Shown here in pieces: positions 1 through 7,027 of a stretch of DNA of 10,452 bases. A program made the position numbers and the translations under genes. Location of the stretch: contig JADFWI010000395.1 of NCBI GenBank assembly GCA_015222985.1, positions 1 to 10,452 on the forward strand, in the 5' to 3' direction. Every line of letters begins with the position of its first letter. Within the stretch, counting starts at the first letter, position 1. The notes beneath the pieces were generated by a model that did no database searches, had not been told where the DNA came from, and was given only the letters and a program-made list of their open reading frames with translations. This stretch comes from Pseudomonadota bacterium (GTDB lineage: Bacteria; Desulfobacterota; Desulfobacteria; Desulfobacterales; C00003060).

Positions 1-19
1 AGGCAGAGCCATCTATCTC

Positions 20-59
20 TTTCAGCCGTCGTAGCCAAGGCTACTTTGGCGAAGTCGGC
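20..59. repeat. Short palindromic intergenic repeat, related to the element at 6924-7011
   Basis: This block can fold as a two-part hairpin: an outer GCCG (25-28) pairs with CGGC (56-59), and an inner GTAGCC (31-36) pairs with GGCTAC (39-44) across a 2-nt loop. It begins with TTTCAGCC and ends with TGGCGAAGTCGGC. The same 8-bp and 13-bp strings bound the core of the repeat at 6941-6985, so I read both as members of one dispersed repeat family. It lies upstream of the HD-GYP gene. Its function is unknown, and a role as the terminator of an off-window gene is possible but there is no following T-run. Confidence 0.5.
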
Positions 60-142
60 GACCTGGCCCACAGGACCAGGTTTCCTGAACTGAAATAAAA
101 TTGATGGGGTAGGTTTCTAGCGGTCTGCCCGCTCAAAAGCTT

Positions 143-147
143 GGAGG
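143..147 (+). promoter_or_regulatory. Ribosome binding site that fixes the start of the HD-GYP gene
   Basis: GGAGG lies 8 nt before the ATG at 156. An in-frame TTG at 141 would overlap this site and has no Shine-Dalgarno of its own, so the ATG at 156 is the better start. Confidence 0.8.
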
Positions 148-155
148 AACGCTTT

Positions 156-1493
156 ATGATCGAACATGACACCGGGACTTTAGTTCTTAAGGCCGTGCCC
201 AGCGGCAGCGTGGAAGAGGAGGTGGGGGCTTTCCTTGCAAAGGTTTTCAAGAATGTGTCCCAGCAGAAAGTGGCCGCCCTGGTGAAAAAGGCGCCGGTTG
301 TCTTGAGCAAAAACGTCCCTGCAAAGGCGGCAGGGAGGATCGTTGCAAACCTGGAAAAGCTCGGGGCGATAGCTGATTTTGTCCCAAAGGTGGAGGCGCC
401 GGAAGAATCCGTTGCTGATGAGAAAAGCATACCTTCTCAGGAAGGCGCTGCTTGCGAAGGCCACAGGCTATTTGACAGTCTGCCTGATCAGCCCTCTGAG
501 TCGCTCCAGTCCAAAGAGAACTGGATCACCAGACTCAAATCATCATTCGTCGGCAGAGTGGCCGAAGTAAACAAGGAATTGTGGCTGGTCTTATCCTTGC
601 TGACCATTGCCGCGATCATGAATTATCTGGTTACTGCGCAGCGCATGGTCCTTGGCTTTTACACTCTGCCTACCTTGTTTTCCGCCTATTTCTACGGTCG
701 GCGTCACGCCACCCTCACGGCTTTTGCCAGTGTTTTTCTGGTCGGGCTCCTTGCCCATTTCAACCCAGACCTGTTGAGCGAAATGCCCACAGCCCAGTTC
801 GTTGAAGATCGTTGGTACGACCTCACGGCCTGGGCAGGCATTCTGGTGGTTACTGCCTATGCCATGGGAACCCTTCACGAACATCACGAAGCGCGCCTGA
901 AAGAGCTGCGAGAGACCTATCACGGCCTCCTGCTCATCCTGCGCCAGTTTGTCTCCAAAGACAAGTACACGGAAAATCATTCCTATCGCGTTTCTATCTA
1001 TGCAGCCAAGATTGCATCCTACCTGAGGCTCGCTCCGCAACAGATCCAAGACATACGTGATGCCTCACTACTCCATGACATTGGCAAGCTGGATATCAGT
1101 CGTCAGCTTCTCTACAAGGCTGCCCGTTTGACCCATGACGAGTACGAAGGGATGAAGCAACACGTGGAAAAAGGTGTCGATATGTTGGAGCCGATAGGGG
1201 GCCCGCTGTGTCGGATCATCCCGATCATCCTGGCCCACCACGATAAATTCGATGGCTCTGGCTACCACCCTGTTTCAGGAGACAGAATCCCCGTAGAGGC
1301 CCGGGTCATTGCGGTGGCTGATGTGTATGACTCGCTGACCAGCGATCGTCCATATCGGAAGGCAATGTCCACTTACGATGCCAGGGAGATTATAGTCAAG
1401 GGTTCTGGGACAGAGTTTGATCCCAAAGTGGTCAGCGCCTTTGTAGCAGCCTTCCGCAAAGGAGAGATGGAAGTCCCCGAAGTCGTCCTGTGA
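156..1493 (+). CDS. Membrane-anchored HD-GYP cyclic-di-GMP phosphodiesterase-like protein with an L7/L12-like N-terminal domain
   Basis: 445 residues. Residues ~6-78 resemble the C-terminal domain of ribosomal protein L7/L12 (V-x-x-L-V-K-K-A-P, then A-x-x-x-x-x-x-L-E-K-L-G-A). A polar linker (~80-130) follows, then about four hydrophobic segments (~142-162, 165-182, 186-202, 224-240), a short charged helix (~242-265), and an HD-GYP domain to ~430. The HD pair is H307-D308 in LLHDIGK. Further metal-site residues are visible: the His of MKQHVEKG, H361-H362, and the aspartates of AVADVYDSLTSDRPYRKA. The GYP signature reads DGSGYHP, so the Pro after Gly-Tyr is His371. HD-GYP proteins hydrolyse c-di-GMP, and a cytoplasmic catalytic domain behind an inner-membrane sensor is the natural reading. 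Class assignment is firm; activity and input signal are inferred. The gene runs opposite to the LPS-sugar genes and is probably a separate transcription unit. Confidence 0.9.
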   Translation: MIEHDTGTLVLKAVPSGSVEEEVGAFLAKVFKNVSQQKVAALVKKAPVVLSKNVPAKAAGRIVANLEKLGAIADFVPKVEAPEESVADEKSIPSQEGAACEGHRLFDSLPDQPSESLQSKENWITRLKSSFVGRVAEVNKELWLVLSLLTIAAIMNYLVTAQRMVLGFYTLPTLFSAYFYGRRHATLTAFASVFLVGLLAHFNPDLLSEMPTAQFVEDRWYDLTAWAGILVVTAYAMGTLHEHHEARLKELRETYHGLLLILRQFVSKDKYTENHSYRVSIYAAKIASYLRLAPQQIQDIRDASLLHDIGKLDISRQLLYKAARLTHDEYEGMKQHVEKGVDMLEPIGGPLCRIIPIILAHHDKFDGSGYHPVSGDRIPVEARVIAVADVYDSLTSDRPYRKAMSTYDAREIIVKGSGTEFDPKVVSAFVAAFRKGEMEVPEVVL

Positions 1494-1497
1494 GAGG

Positions 1498-3144
1498 TTA
1501 GGGCTGTTTGTGCTTGTGATCGAGGGCTGCTCGTATGAAAGAAACAAAAAGAGGGTGGGGGTTCATGGGTCTGGACTTGAATTCAGGATGGAATTGACAT
1601 CCGAGAAACCATGGGTGGTCCGCCATTTCCACGATTTCAACCAGCTTGCCGTCCGGAGAAGAACCGCTCGCAAAAAGACCCGCCTGCTGCAGCCTTTCTT
1701 TAAACTCATTATTAAACTCATACCTGTGACGATGTCTTTCTGAGATCTCCTTTTTGTTGTACGCCCTGTAGGCTACCGAGTCCTCCTGGAGCATGCACGG
1801 ATAGGCCCCCAAACGCATTGTTCCCCCTTTGTCGGATGTGATGTCTCTTCTTTGTACTGTCTGCGATCTGTAGTCAAACCATTCTGTCATCAGATAGATG
1901 ACCGGAAAGGAGGTAGTCTCATCGAACTCTGTGCTGTGTGCTTCCTCCATTTTCGCAACGTGGCGGGCATATTCCACCACGGCCATTTGCATGCCAAGGC
2001 AAATTCCGAAAAATGGTATCTTGTTTTCCCGGCTGAACCGTATCGCCCTGATTTTTCCTTCAATTCCCCGAATGCCAAAACCGCCTGGGACCAGAATGCC
2101 GTGGGCCGTTCGGAGGCGTTCTCGACAGCTTGCCTCGTCAATGGTTTCCGAATCCACAAAATCGAGGTCCACTTTGCAGTCATTGCCAATGCCACCGTGG
2201 CACAATGCCTCATTGAGGCTCTTGTAAGACTCCCGCAGGTGGATGTACTTGCCTACAATAGCAATGGTCACGGAGTCTTTAGGTTGCTTGACTTTTTCTA
2301 CCAGACGCTCCCAGTCTTCCAGCCTGGGGGCACGGGTCCAGATATTAAGGAGTTGCACGATCTTGTCATCCAGGTGTTGCTGATGGAAAACCAGGGGCAC
2401 CTCATAGATTGTTTCAACGTCTTTTGCCGTGATGACTTGATCAACGTCCACGTTGCAGAACAGGGCTATTTTTGACTTTATCTCCTTGGACAAAAAGCGG
2501 TCTGTGCGGCAAAGAAGAATATCAGGCTGGATACCGATGCTGCGAAGCTCTTTGACGCTGTGCTGGGTCGGTTTGGTTTTCACCTCGCCAGCCGTAGCTA
2601 TGTAAGGAACCAGGGTCAGATGAACATAAAGTACGTTTTCTTTTCCCACGTCTGATTTAAACTGTCTGATGGCTTCTTGAAAAGGAAGGCTTTCAATATC
2701 ACCTATGGTCCCGCCAACCTCGGCAATGACCACATCAACATCTTTGGCCACCGACATGATGTTTTTCTTGATTTCATCTGTGATGTGGGGAATAACCTGA
2801 ACCGTGCCGCCCAGATAGTCTCCCCGCCGTTCCTTGGTGATGACAGAATGGTAGATCTTGCCCGTTGTAAAGTTATTGTTACGTCCCAGTCTGGCATGTG
2901 TGAATCGTTCGTAGTGGCCAAGGTCAAGGTCTGTCTCCGCGCCGTCATCGGTAACAAAGACCTCTCCGTGCTGGAATGGATTCATAGTGCCAGGATCCAC
3001 GTTAATATAAGGATCAAGCTTTTGGAGCGTTATGGTTAGTCCTCGACTTTCAAGGAGAGCCCCAATGGCCGCAGAGGCGAGCCCCTTGCCTAATGACGAG
3101 AGAACTCCTCCTGTGACAAAAATGAATTTGGTGGGAAAAGGCAT
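1498..3144 (-). CDS. pyrG: CTP synthase (glutamine-hydrolysing)
   Basis: 548 residues, close to the usual ~545. It converts UTP to CTP using ATP and glutamine. The N-terminal amidoligase domain shows FVTGGVLSSLGKG (nucleotide-binding loop), DPYINVDPGTMNPFQHGEV and EVGGTIGDIE. The C-terminal class I glutaminase shows VPGGFGIRG, the nucleophile Cys382 in GICLGMQ, and the His519/Glu521 pair in QFHPEFKSRP. I start at MPFPTKF because this matches the family N-terminus; a longer reading from 3201 would add 19 unconserved residues and nearly reach the upstream gene. The start is 40 nt after the giant amidotransferase gene, so co-transcription is likely. CTP made here is the co-substrate of the KdsB encoded upstream. 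The stop is 4 nt from the stop of the convergent HD-GYP gene, leaving no room for a terminator between them. Confidence 0.97.
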   Translation of the reverse strand: MPFPTKFIFVTGGVLSSLGKGLASAAIGALLESRGLTITLQKLDPYINVDPGTMNPFQHGEVFVTDDGAETDLDLGHYERFTHARLGRNNNFTTGKIYHSVITKERRGDYLGGTVQVIPHITDEIKKNIMSVAKDVDVVIAEVGGTIGDIESLPFQEAIRQFKSDVGKENVLYVHLTLVPYIATAGEVKTKPTQHSVKELRSIGIQPDILLCRTDRFLSKEIKSKIALFCNVDVDQVITAKDVETIYEVPLVFHQQHLDDKIVQLLNIWTRAPRLEDWERLVEKVKQPKDSVTIAIVGKYIHLRESYKSLNEALCHGGIGNDCKVDLDFVDSETIDEASCRERLRTAHGILVPGGFGIRGIEGKIRAIRFSRENKIPFFGICLGMQMAVVEYARHVAKMEEAHSTEFDETTSFPVIYLMTEWFDYRSQTVQRRDITSDKGGTMRLGAYPCMLQEDSVAYRAYNKKEISERHRHRYEFNNEFKERLQQAGLFASGSSPDGKLVEIVEMADHPWFLGCQFHPEFKSRPMNPHPLFVSFIRAALDHKHKQP

Positions 3145-3156
3145 ATTGAAAGAAAA

Positions 3157-3162
3157 CCTCCT
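3157..3162 (-). promoter_or_regulatory. Ribosome binding site of pyrG
   Basis: On the minus strand AGGAGG lies 12 nt before the ATG at 3144. The spacing is somewhat long, but the site is perfect and supports this start over the upstream in-frame ATG at 3201. Confidence 0.65.
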
Positions 3163-3184
3163 GTGACGTTCCTGTAACTGACCT

Positions 3185-6100
3185 CTATAGGCCACCTCCA
3201 CTGTTCAACCCGGATACGATACGCTCGGAAATCTTCTCTGCAGACATCCCAAAAAGCTCTTCAATCTCAAGCAGATCAAGATACTCATCCTTCCAGGAAA
3301 GACTTGTTTCCTCAACCAGATTTCGGATGTGATTATACTTGCCGCCTAAGGCATCCACCTTCTTCTGCAGTTCCATCTTGTCCTTGAATCCAACATCGAA
3401 TAGCAAGAGGTAATCAATTCTTGCGCCGGTCGATATCACCGGCACTACAAGGAAACTCCTGTCATCCCTTCTCCCTCTGCCGACATAGACATTTCCGTTT
3501 CTTACTATTATTCGCTTGGTACCGCGCAGCCTGTTGTCAGCCTCCACCTGTGAGACGAGTAGCGCGGACGTTCCTTCTTTTTTTAGAACATGGATAGTCG
3601 AGTCTTCAACGGGCTCGCCCAAGATGTTCAGGCCGCCTATTCTGTAAACGGTAGTCCCCTTTATCTCACCAACGACTTCCTGCAAACGCCTTAATACCAA
3701 AACATTGCGGGTGGTGAGCTGGTTCTTGGTGAACCCATGGTGCTCGATGGCTTCAAATAGAAGGCCTTCCACCGTTTCTGAGATCCTGCTTGTACCCACT
3801 GTGACCGTTTTGGCCTGGTGCTTTATGGCGTCGACAGGACGGGCCATTTCATTGATAATTTTTCCTATGCATCCGAAAAAGGTCGTTAGCATGTTGGGCG
3901 CCGTCCCCTTGGTGCCGAAATCAAACTCAAAATCCTTGATAGGAAGTTTTCCTGCCAGGTACTTCAGCAAAAGCGTTAGATCCGATGCAGCATGTATTGC
4001 CATGGCCGTGGCGTACCGGTTTTGCCTTATCCTCTCCTTGAATGCCCGATAGAACTCCGCTGTCTTTTCTCTGAAGGCCTTGTCCAGCACAATCTCGTAA
4101 ACGTCCAGGCCATTGTCCACGGAGGCGTTGATGTGCGCTTGAATCTCCTCCCGGAAATCGAAGAGGTATCGGGATTCCTCGTTGATGGCCAGGGCCGCAT
4201 AATATCCCCACAAGTGGCCTGCCAGCGTATTAAGTATAGGCGCAAAGCGCTCCTTCACCTCAGGAACCCAGATCACCGAAGCGGCATACGGATCAAAGCG
4301 ATGCTCGCCCTCTGTGGCAACTACAATCGGCACCGCCTCGTGGGCCTTGAATATGGCCGTGTCCTTCACTACGTCACTGATAACCTGGTCCCGGTTGCCT
4401 GCGGCACAAATAAAGATCAGGGGTTCGGAAGAAAGGTCGATGTGTTTTTTGTCTTCAACTACATCTGATGAAATACTCTTATAGCAAAGCTCGCTCAGCT
4501 TTATTCTGATCTCATCAGCGGATATCTTGTTGGGCCCACTTCCGACAATGGCCCAGTATGTCTTAGTAACTGCAAATTCTTCTGCTGACTCACGGATCGC
4601 CTGTTGCCTTTCCAACACCTTCTTCATAGACGAGGAAAGCTTCCAAAGGTGTTCTATCTCTGAGAGAATGAAGTCGTCCGTTCTGCTTCCGGTCAACTGG
4701 GCAAGCCTCAGGCCAAGGATGCTCCCTGCTACAATTTGAGAATAGTATGCCTTGGTGGATGCCACAGACATCTCAATATCTCTGCCGCTGCTTGTATGGA
4801 GCACGCCATCCACCTTAAAGGTAATGTCGGAATCCCGCCTGTTGACAATGGCCAGAGTGAAAGCCCCTTGAGCCCTTGCCATGTCAATGGCACGATTCGT
4901 ATCCGTAGTTGTTCCGGACTGAGTGATGGCGACAACAAGGGTGTCCTCCAAAGTATCGTCGAGCATGAATCCACTGAATTCAGAGGCCTTGAAGGAAGCC
5001 ACACGCATATCCGTGTGGTTAAGATAATCCCTCAGCAGTACCGTGCATCCAGAGGCTGCCACCCCTGCCGTGCCCTGGCCTATGAAAAAGACCTTACGTA
5101 TTCTGTTTTCCCTCAAGGCTGATTCCAGGCGAGGGGGGATGACCGAAGAGTCCAGGAGGACCTGGGGGCGCTTTTTGCCGTTTTTTTCAAGGATGGCTAA
5201 TCGTCCCTGAATAGTCTGTTCCACGGAACCCGGCGATTCTGAAATCTCTTTCAAGAAATAGTGAGGATAATTCTGGCGGTCTATGTCTCTTGAGGTGATC
5301 TCGGTTTCCCGGATATCATCTTCAGAAAGATCGATGGGAGTTCCGTCGTAATACATGGCCTTAATGCCTTCAAGGCCTCCCTCAGAATCAGAATCCAGCA
5401 GGAATATTTGACCCTGTGTTTTGCCGGATATCCCTTCTGCCACTTTCTCACCGTCCATCTTCAAATAGCGGCAAGTCTGCTCAACAAACCCGTATGTTTC
5501 GGAAGCCGGCACATAATAATCCTCATCCAGGCCCACAAATATGGCCTGACCGCTTCCCTTTTGTGCGAGAAAGATCTTTCCTGGTGCAAGATCGCTGTGC
5601 ATTGCAATGGCATGGGAGCCATCAAAATCGCTCACGGCAAGACGGAAGGCCTCTTCCATGTTCTTTGTCTCGATAAGATACTTCTGTATGTGGAGCGGAA
5701 TGATTTTTGTGTCCGTTGTGATCTCGCCGGGAATGGATCTGCCGGTTTCTCTTTCGAAATCTCGTCTGAGGTTCTGGTAGTTGTCAATGTCTCCATTAAG
5801 ACAAACGTGAATGATCCCTTCAGACTCACATGGGCAATTGTCAACAGGATGGCAATTGGCCTCGCTGATCTCACCCACAGACGCCCAGCGGGTATGCGCC
5901 ACGAAGCTATGATGTATGAAGGCAAACCTGATCAGGCGCTGAAATATGGCATCCTTAGCGACCTGATTTCTCAAGTACTGAACATTGTCTCCAAGGCTAC
6001 CCACTTCTGCCGCAGTCTTATACGTGAATGCAAGGGAGACCCCGTGAGGGTCCCGGCTGTTGGCCTTGATGCTACGATTGGCCAGGACTTGGCCTTTCTT

Positions 6101-6877
6101 TCTGGCCTCAAATTCATCCAGTAGAGACTCCTCTTGGAGTTCTTGTTGGAATTGTGAGAAGACGGTTTGATCCATCAGAAAAAGGAGGGAGATCCCGGCA
6201 GAATCTCTTCCCCTAACCTCAAGTCGATCAAGATTGTTGAAAATAAGGTTGACCTCCTTCAACAGAGCAATAGCGACTGGGTTATTGCCGTATTGATCAA
6301 GGCTCCCGAGGGCGCTTATCTTTTCTATATTCTCAACAACCTCGTGCTTCAAGGACCAGAAGATATCCTTCAGCTCAGTCAGGCGGAGAGTGATCTCTTT
6401 GTATTCCTTTGCCTCCACGCGTCCCTTTTTGTCCATCAGGACGCTGTCTTCGGCCTCAATCATGCCTTCGAGCTTCGTACACAGATCTGAGAGTTTCTCC
6501 TGGCAGCTCCTGTCAGAAAAGGCTTCAAAAAAGACATCGTTGCCTTTGAATTTGTCACAGAGGCATTTTATCTCTCCCAAGAGGTCTCTGCCGCCAAGAT
6601 AATTGCCCCTGTATTCCAACCCATTGTTTTCAAGCCTTCTCCCGGAGTGTTCAAAGAGGGTTTCAAACTTGCGCTCAAGGTCTCGAACAGTGGAATCGTT
6701 TGTCTCGACAGACGGTTTCTTAAAGGCCAGAACACCTGTGATCCCGCAGCTAAGAACCGCAGGATCATAAGGAAACAGCACGAGCGAACCTTCCGGGACC
6801 GTCTTCAAAGACCTCCCAACGTAGAGGCCCGGCATGCGAATTCTCTTCAGAAAGACCTTTATCTTTTTGATAATCAT
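3185..6877 (-). CDS. Giant GlmS-like protein: class II glutamine amidotransferase plus two SIS domains and an unassigned C-terminal region
   Basis: 1230 residues, about twice the length of GlmS (~610). The glutaminase part has C44 in LSCGITGVLAF, RLEVRGRDSAG (218-228), HTRWAS (328-333), NG (361-362) and TTDT (387-390). The linker NYPHYFLKEISESPG (536-550) matches GlmS closely. SIS1 (~593-730) has GQGTAG, TQSGTTTDT (652-660) and SVASTKA (704-710). SIS2 (~772-915) keeps the equivalents of E. coli Lys485, Glu488 and His504 as K793, E796 and H812. Differences from GlmS: 43 residues precede the Cys, ~145 extra residues lie between the Cys and RLE, ~60 more lie before HTRW, the terminal D-Q-P-R-N-L-A-K-S tail is missing, and residues ~921-1230 are unassigned, including KHQAKTVTVGTSR (1019-1031). 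It probably handles a phosphosugar with glutamine as nitrogen donor, but substrate and product are unknown. Its position between kdsB and pyrG suggests LPS amino-sugar supply. Confidence 0.85.
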   Translation of the reverse strand: MIIKKIKVFLKRIRMPGLYVGRSLKTVPEGSLVLFPYDPAVLSCGITGVLAFKKPSVETNDSTVRDLERKFETLFEHSGRRLENNGLEYRGNYLGGRDLLGEIKCLCDKFKGNDVFFEAFSDRSCQEKLSDLCTKLEGMIEAEDSVLMDKKGRVEAKEYKEITLRLTELKDIFWSLKHEVVENIEKISALGSLDQYGNNPVAIALLKEVNLIFNNLDRLEVRGRDSAGISLLFLMDQTVFSQFQQELQEESLLDEFEARKKGQVLANRSIKANSRDPHGVSLAFTYKTAAEVGSLGDNVQYLRNQVAKDAIFQRLIRFAFIHHSFVAHTRWASVGEISEANCHPVDNCPCESEGIIHVCLNGDIDNYQNLRRDFERETGRSIPGEITTDTKIIPLHIQKYLIETKNMEEAFRLAVSDFDGSHAIAMHSDLAPGKIFLAQKGSGQAIFVGLDEDYYVPASETYGFVEQTCRYLKMDGEKVAEGISGKTQGQIFLLDSDSEGGLEGIKAMYYDGTPIDLSEDDIRETEITSRDIDRQNYPHYFLKEISESPGSVEQTIQGRLAILEKNGKKRPQVLLDSSVIPPRLESALRENRIRKVFFIGQGTAGVAASGCTVLLRDYLNHTDMRVASFKASEFSGFMLDDTLEDTLVVAITQSGTTTDTNRAIDMARAQGAFTLAIVNRRDSDITFKVDGVLHTSSGRDIEMSVASTKAYYSQIVAGSILGLRLAQLTGSRTDDFILSEIEHLWKLSSSMKKVLERQQAIRESAEEFAVTKTYWAIVGSGPNKISADEIRIKLSELCYKSISSDVVEDKKHIDLSSEPLIFICAAGNRDQVISDVVKDTAIFKAHEAVPIVVATEGEHRFDPYAASVIWVPEVKERFAPILNTLAGHLWGYYAALAINEESRYLFDFREEIQAHINASVDNGLDVYEIVLDKAFREKTAEFYRAFKERIRQNRYATAMAIHAASDLTLLLKYLAGKLPIKDFEFDFGTKGTAPNMLTTFFGCIGKIINEMARPVDAIKHQAKTVTVGTSRISETVEGLLFEAIEHHGFTKNQLTTRNVLVLRRLQEVVGEIKGTTVYRIGGLNILGEPVEDSTIHVLKKEGTSALLVSQVEADNRLRGTKRIIVRNGNVYVGRGRRDDRSFLVVPVISTGARIDYLLLFDVGFKDKMELQKKVDALGGKYNHIRNLVEETSLSWKDEYLDLLEIEELFGMSAEKISERIVSGLNSGGGL

Positions 6878-6884
6878 AATATTT

Positions 6885-6889
6885 TCCTT
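6885..6889 (-). promoter_or_regulatory. Ribosome binding site of the giant GlmS-like gene
   Basis: On the minus strand AAGGA lies 7 nt before the ATG at 6877. The next in-frame ATG (residue 15) has only a weak site. No ATG, GTG or TTG falls just before Cys44, so the N-terminal extension cannot be removed by a nearby re-start. Confidence 0.6.
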
Positions 6890-6923
6890 AACTCACGAAC
6901 GAAACGATTTCGTAGGCATTTAC

Positions 6924-7011
6924 AGGTTCAGGGTTCACCGTTTCAGCCTTCGAAGCTTCGGCGAAGTAGGCATGGCGAAGTCGGCTCAGATTTTCGGTTA
7001 ACCCTGAACCT
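6924..7011. repeat. 88-bp palindromic intergenic element between kdsB and the GlmS-like gene
   Basis: The ends are inverted repeats: AGGTTCAGGGTTCACCG (6924-6940) against the reverse complement of 6995-7011, with 16 of 17 positions matching and the outer 12 perfect. The core (6941-6985) starts TTTCAGCC and ends TGGCGAAGTCGGC, both shared with the block at 20-59, and it contains GGCGAAGT twice (6960-6967, 6974-6981). In the transcript from kdsB to the GlmS-like gene it should form a long stem, which could stabilise, process or attenuate the message. No transposase gene or T-tail is visible. I read it as a dispersed REP/MITE-like element. Confidence 0.75.
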
Positions 7012-7025
7012 CTGAACCCGTGAAC
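7002..7025 (-). repeat. Three tandem 8-bp GTTCA-type units just after kdsB
   Basis: Read on the minus strand the units are GTTCACGG, GTTCAGAG and GTTCAGGG in direct succession. They begin 2 nt after the kdsB stop codon and the last runs into the right arm of the 88-bp palindrome. They may be a degenerate edge of that element. Confidence 0.6.
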
Positions 7026-7027
7026 GT

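Noticed and set aside
96..106. Possible promoter elements (TAAAAT at 96-101, TTGATG at 101-106) before the HD-GYP gene
   Set aside because: Neither hexamer has a partner at acceptable spacing, so a promoter cannot be called.
141..143. TTG as start of the HD-GYP gene
   Set aside because: It overlaps the GGAGG that serves the ATG at 156, and the added residues show no conservation pattern.
1852..2475. Open frame of 207 codons on the plus strand, opposite pyrG
   Set aside because: It is antisense to the conserved CTP synthase coding region, including the glutaminase Cys segment.
5408..6124. Open frame of 238 codons on the plus strand, opposite the GlmS-like gene
   Set aside because: It lies wholly antisense to a gene with clear family motifs in this stretch (HTRWAS, NG, DFDG), and its translation shows no domain I recognise.
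6900..6912. Small inverted repeat CGAAA-CGA-TTTCG upstream of the GlmS-like gene
   Set aside because: A 5-bp stem with a 3-nt loop is too short and A/T-rich to separate from chance.
7002..7025. Tandem GTTCA units as a CRISPR-like array
   Set aside because: The units are 8 bp with no spacers and no cas genes nearby; they belong to the edge of the intergenic palindromic element.
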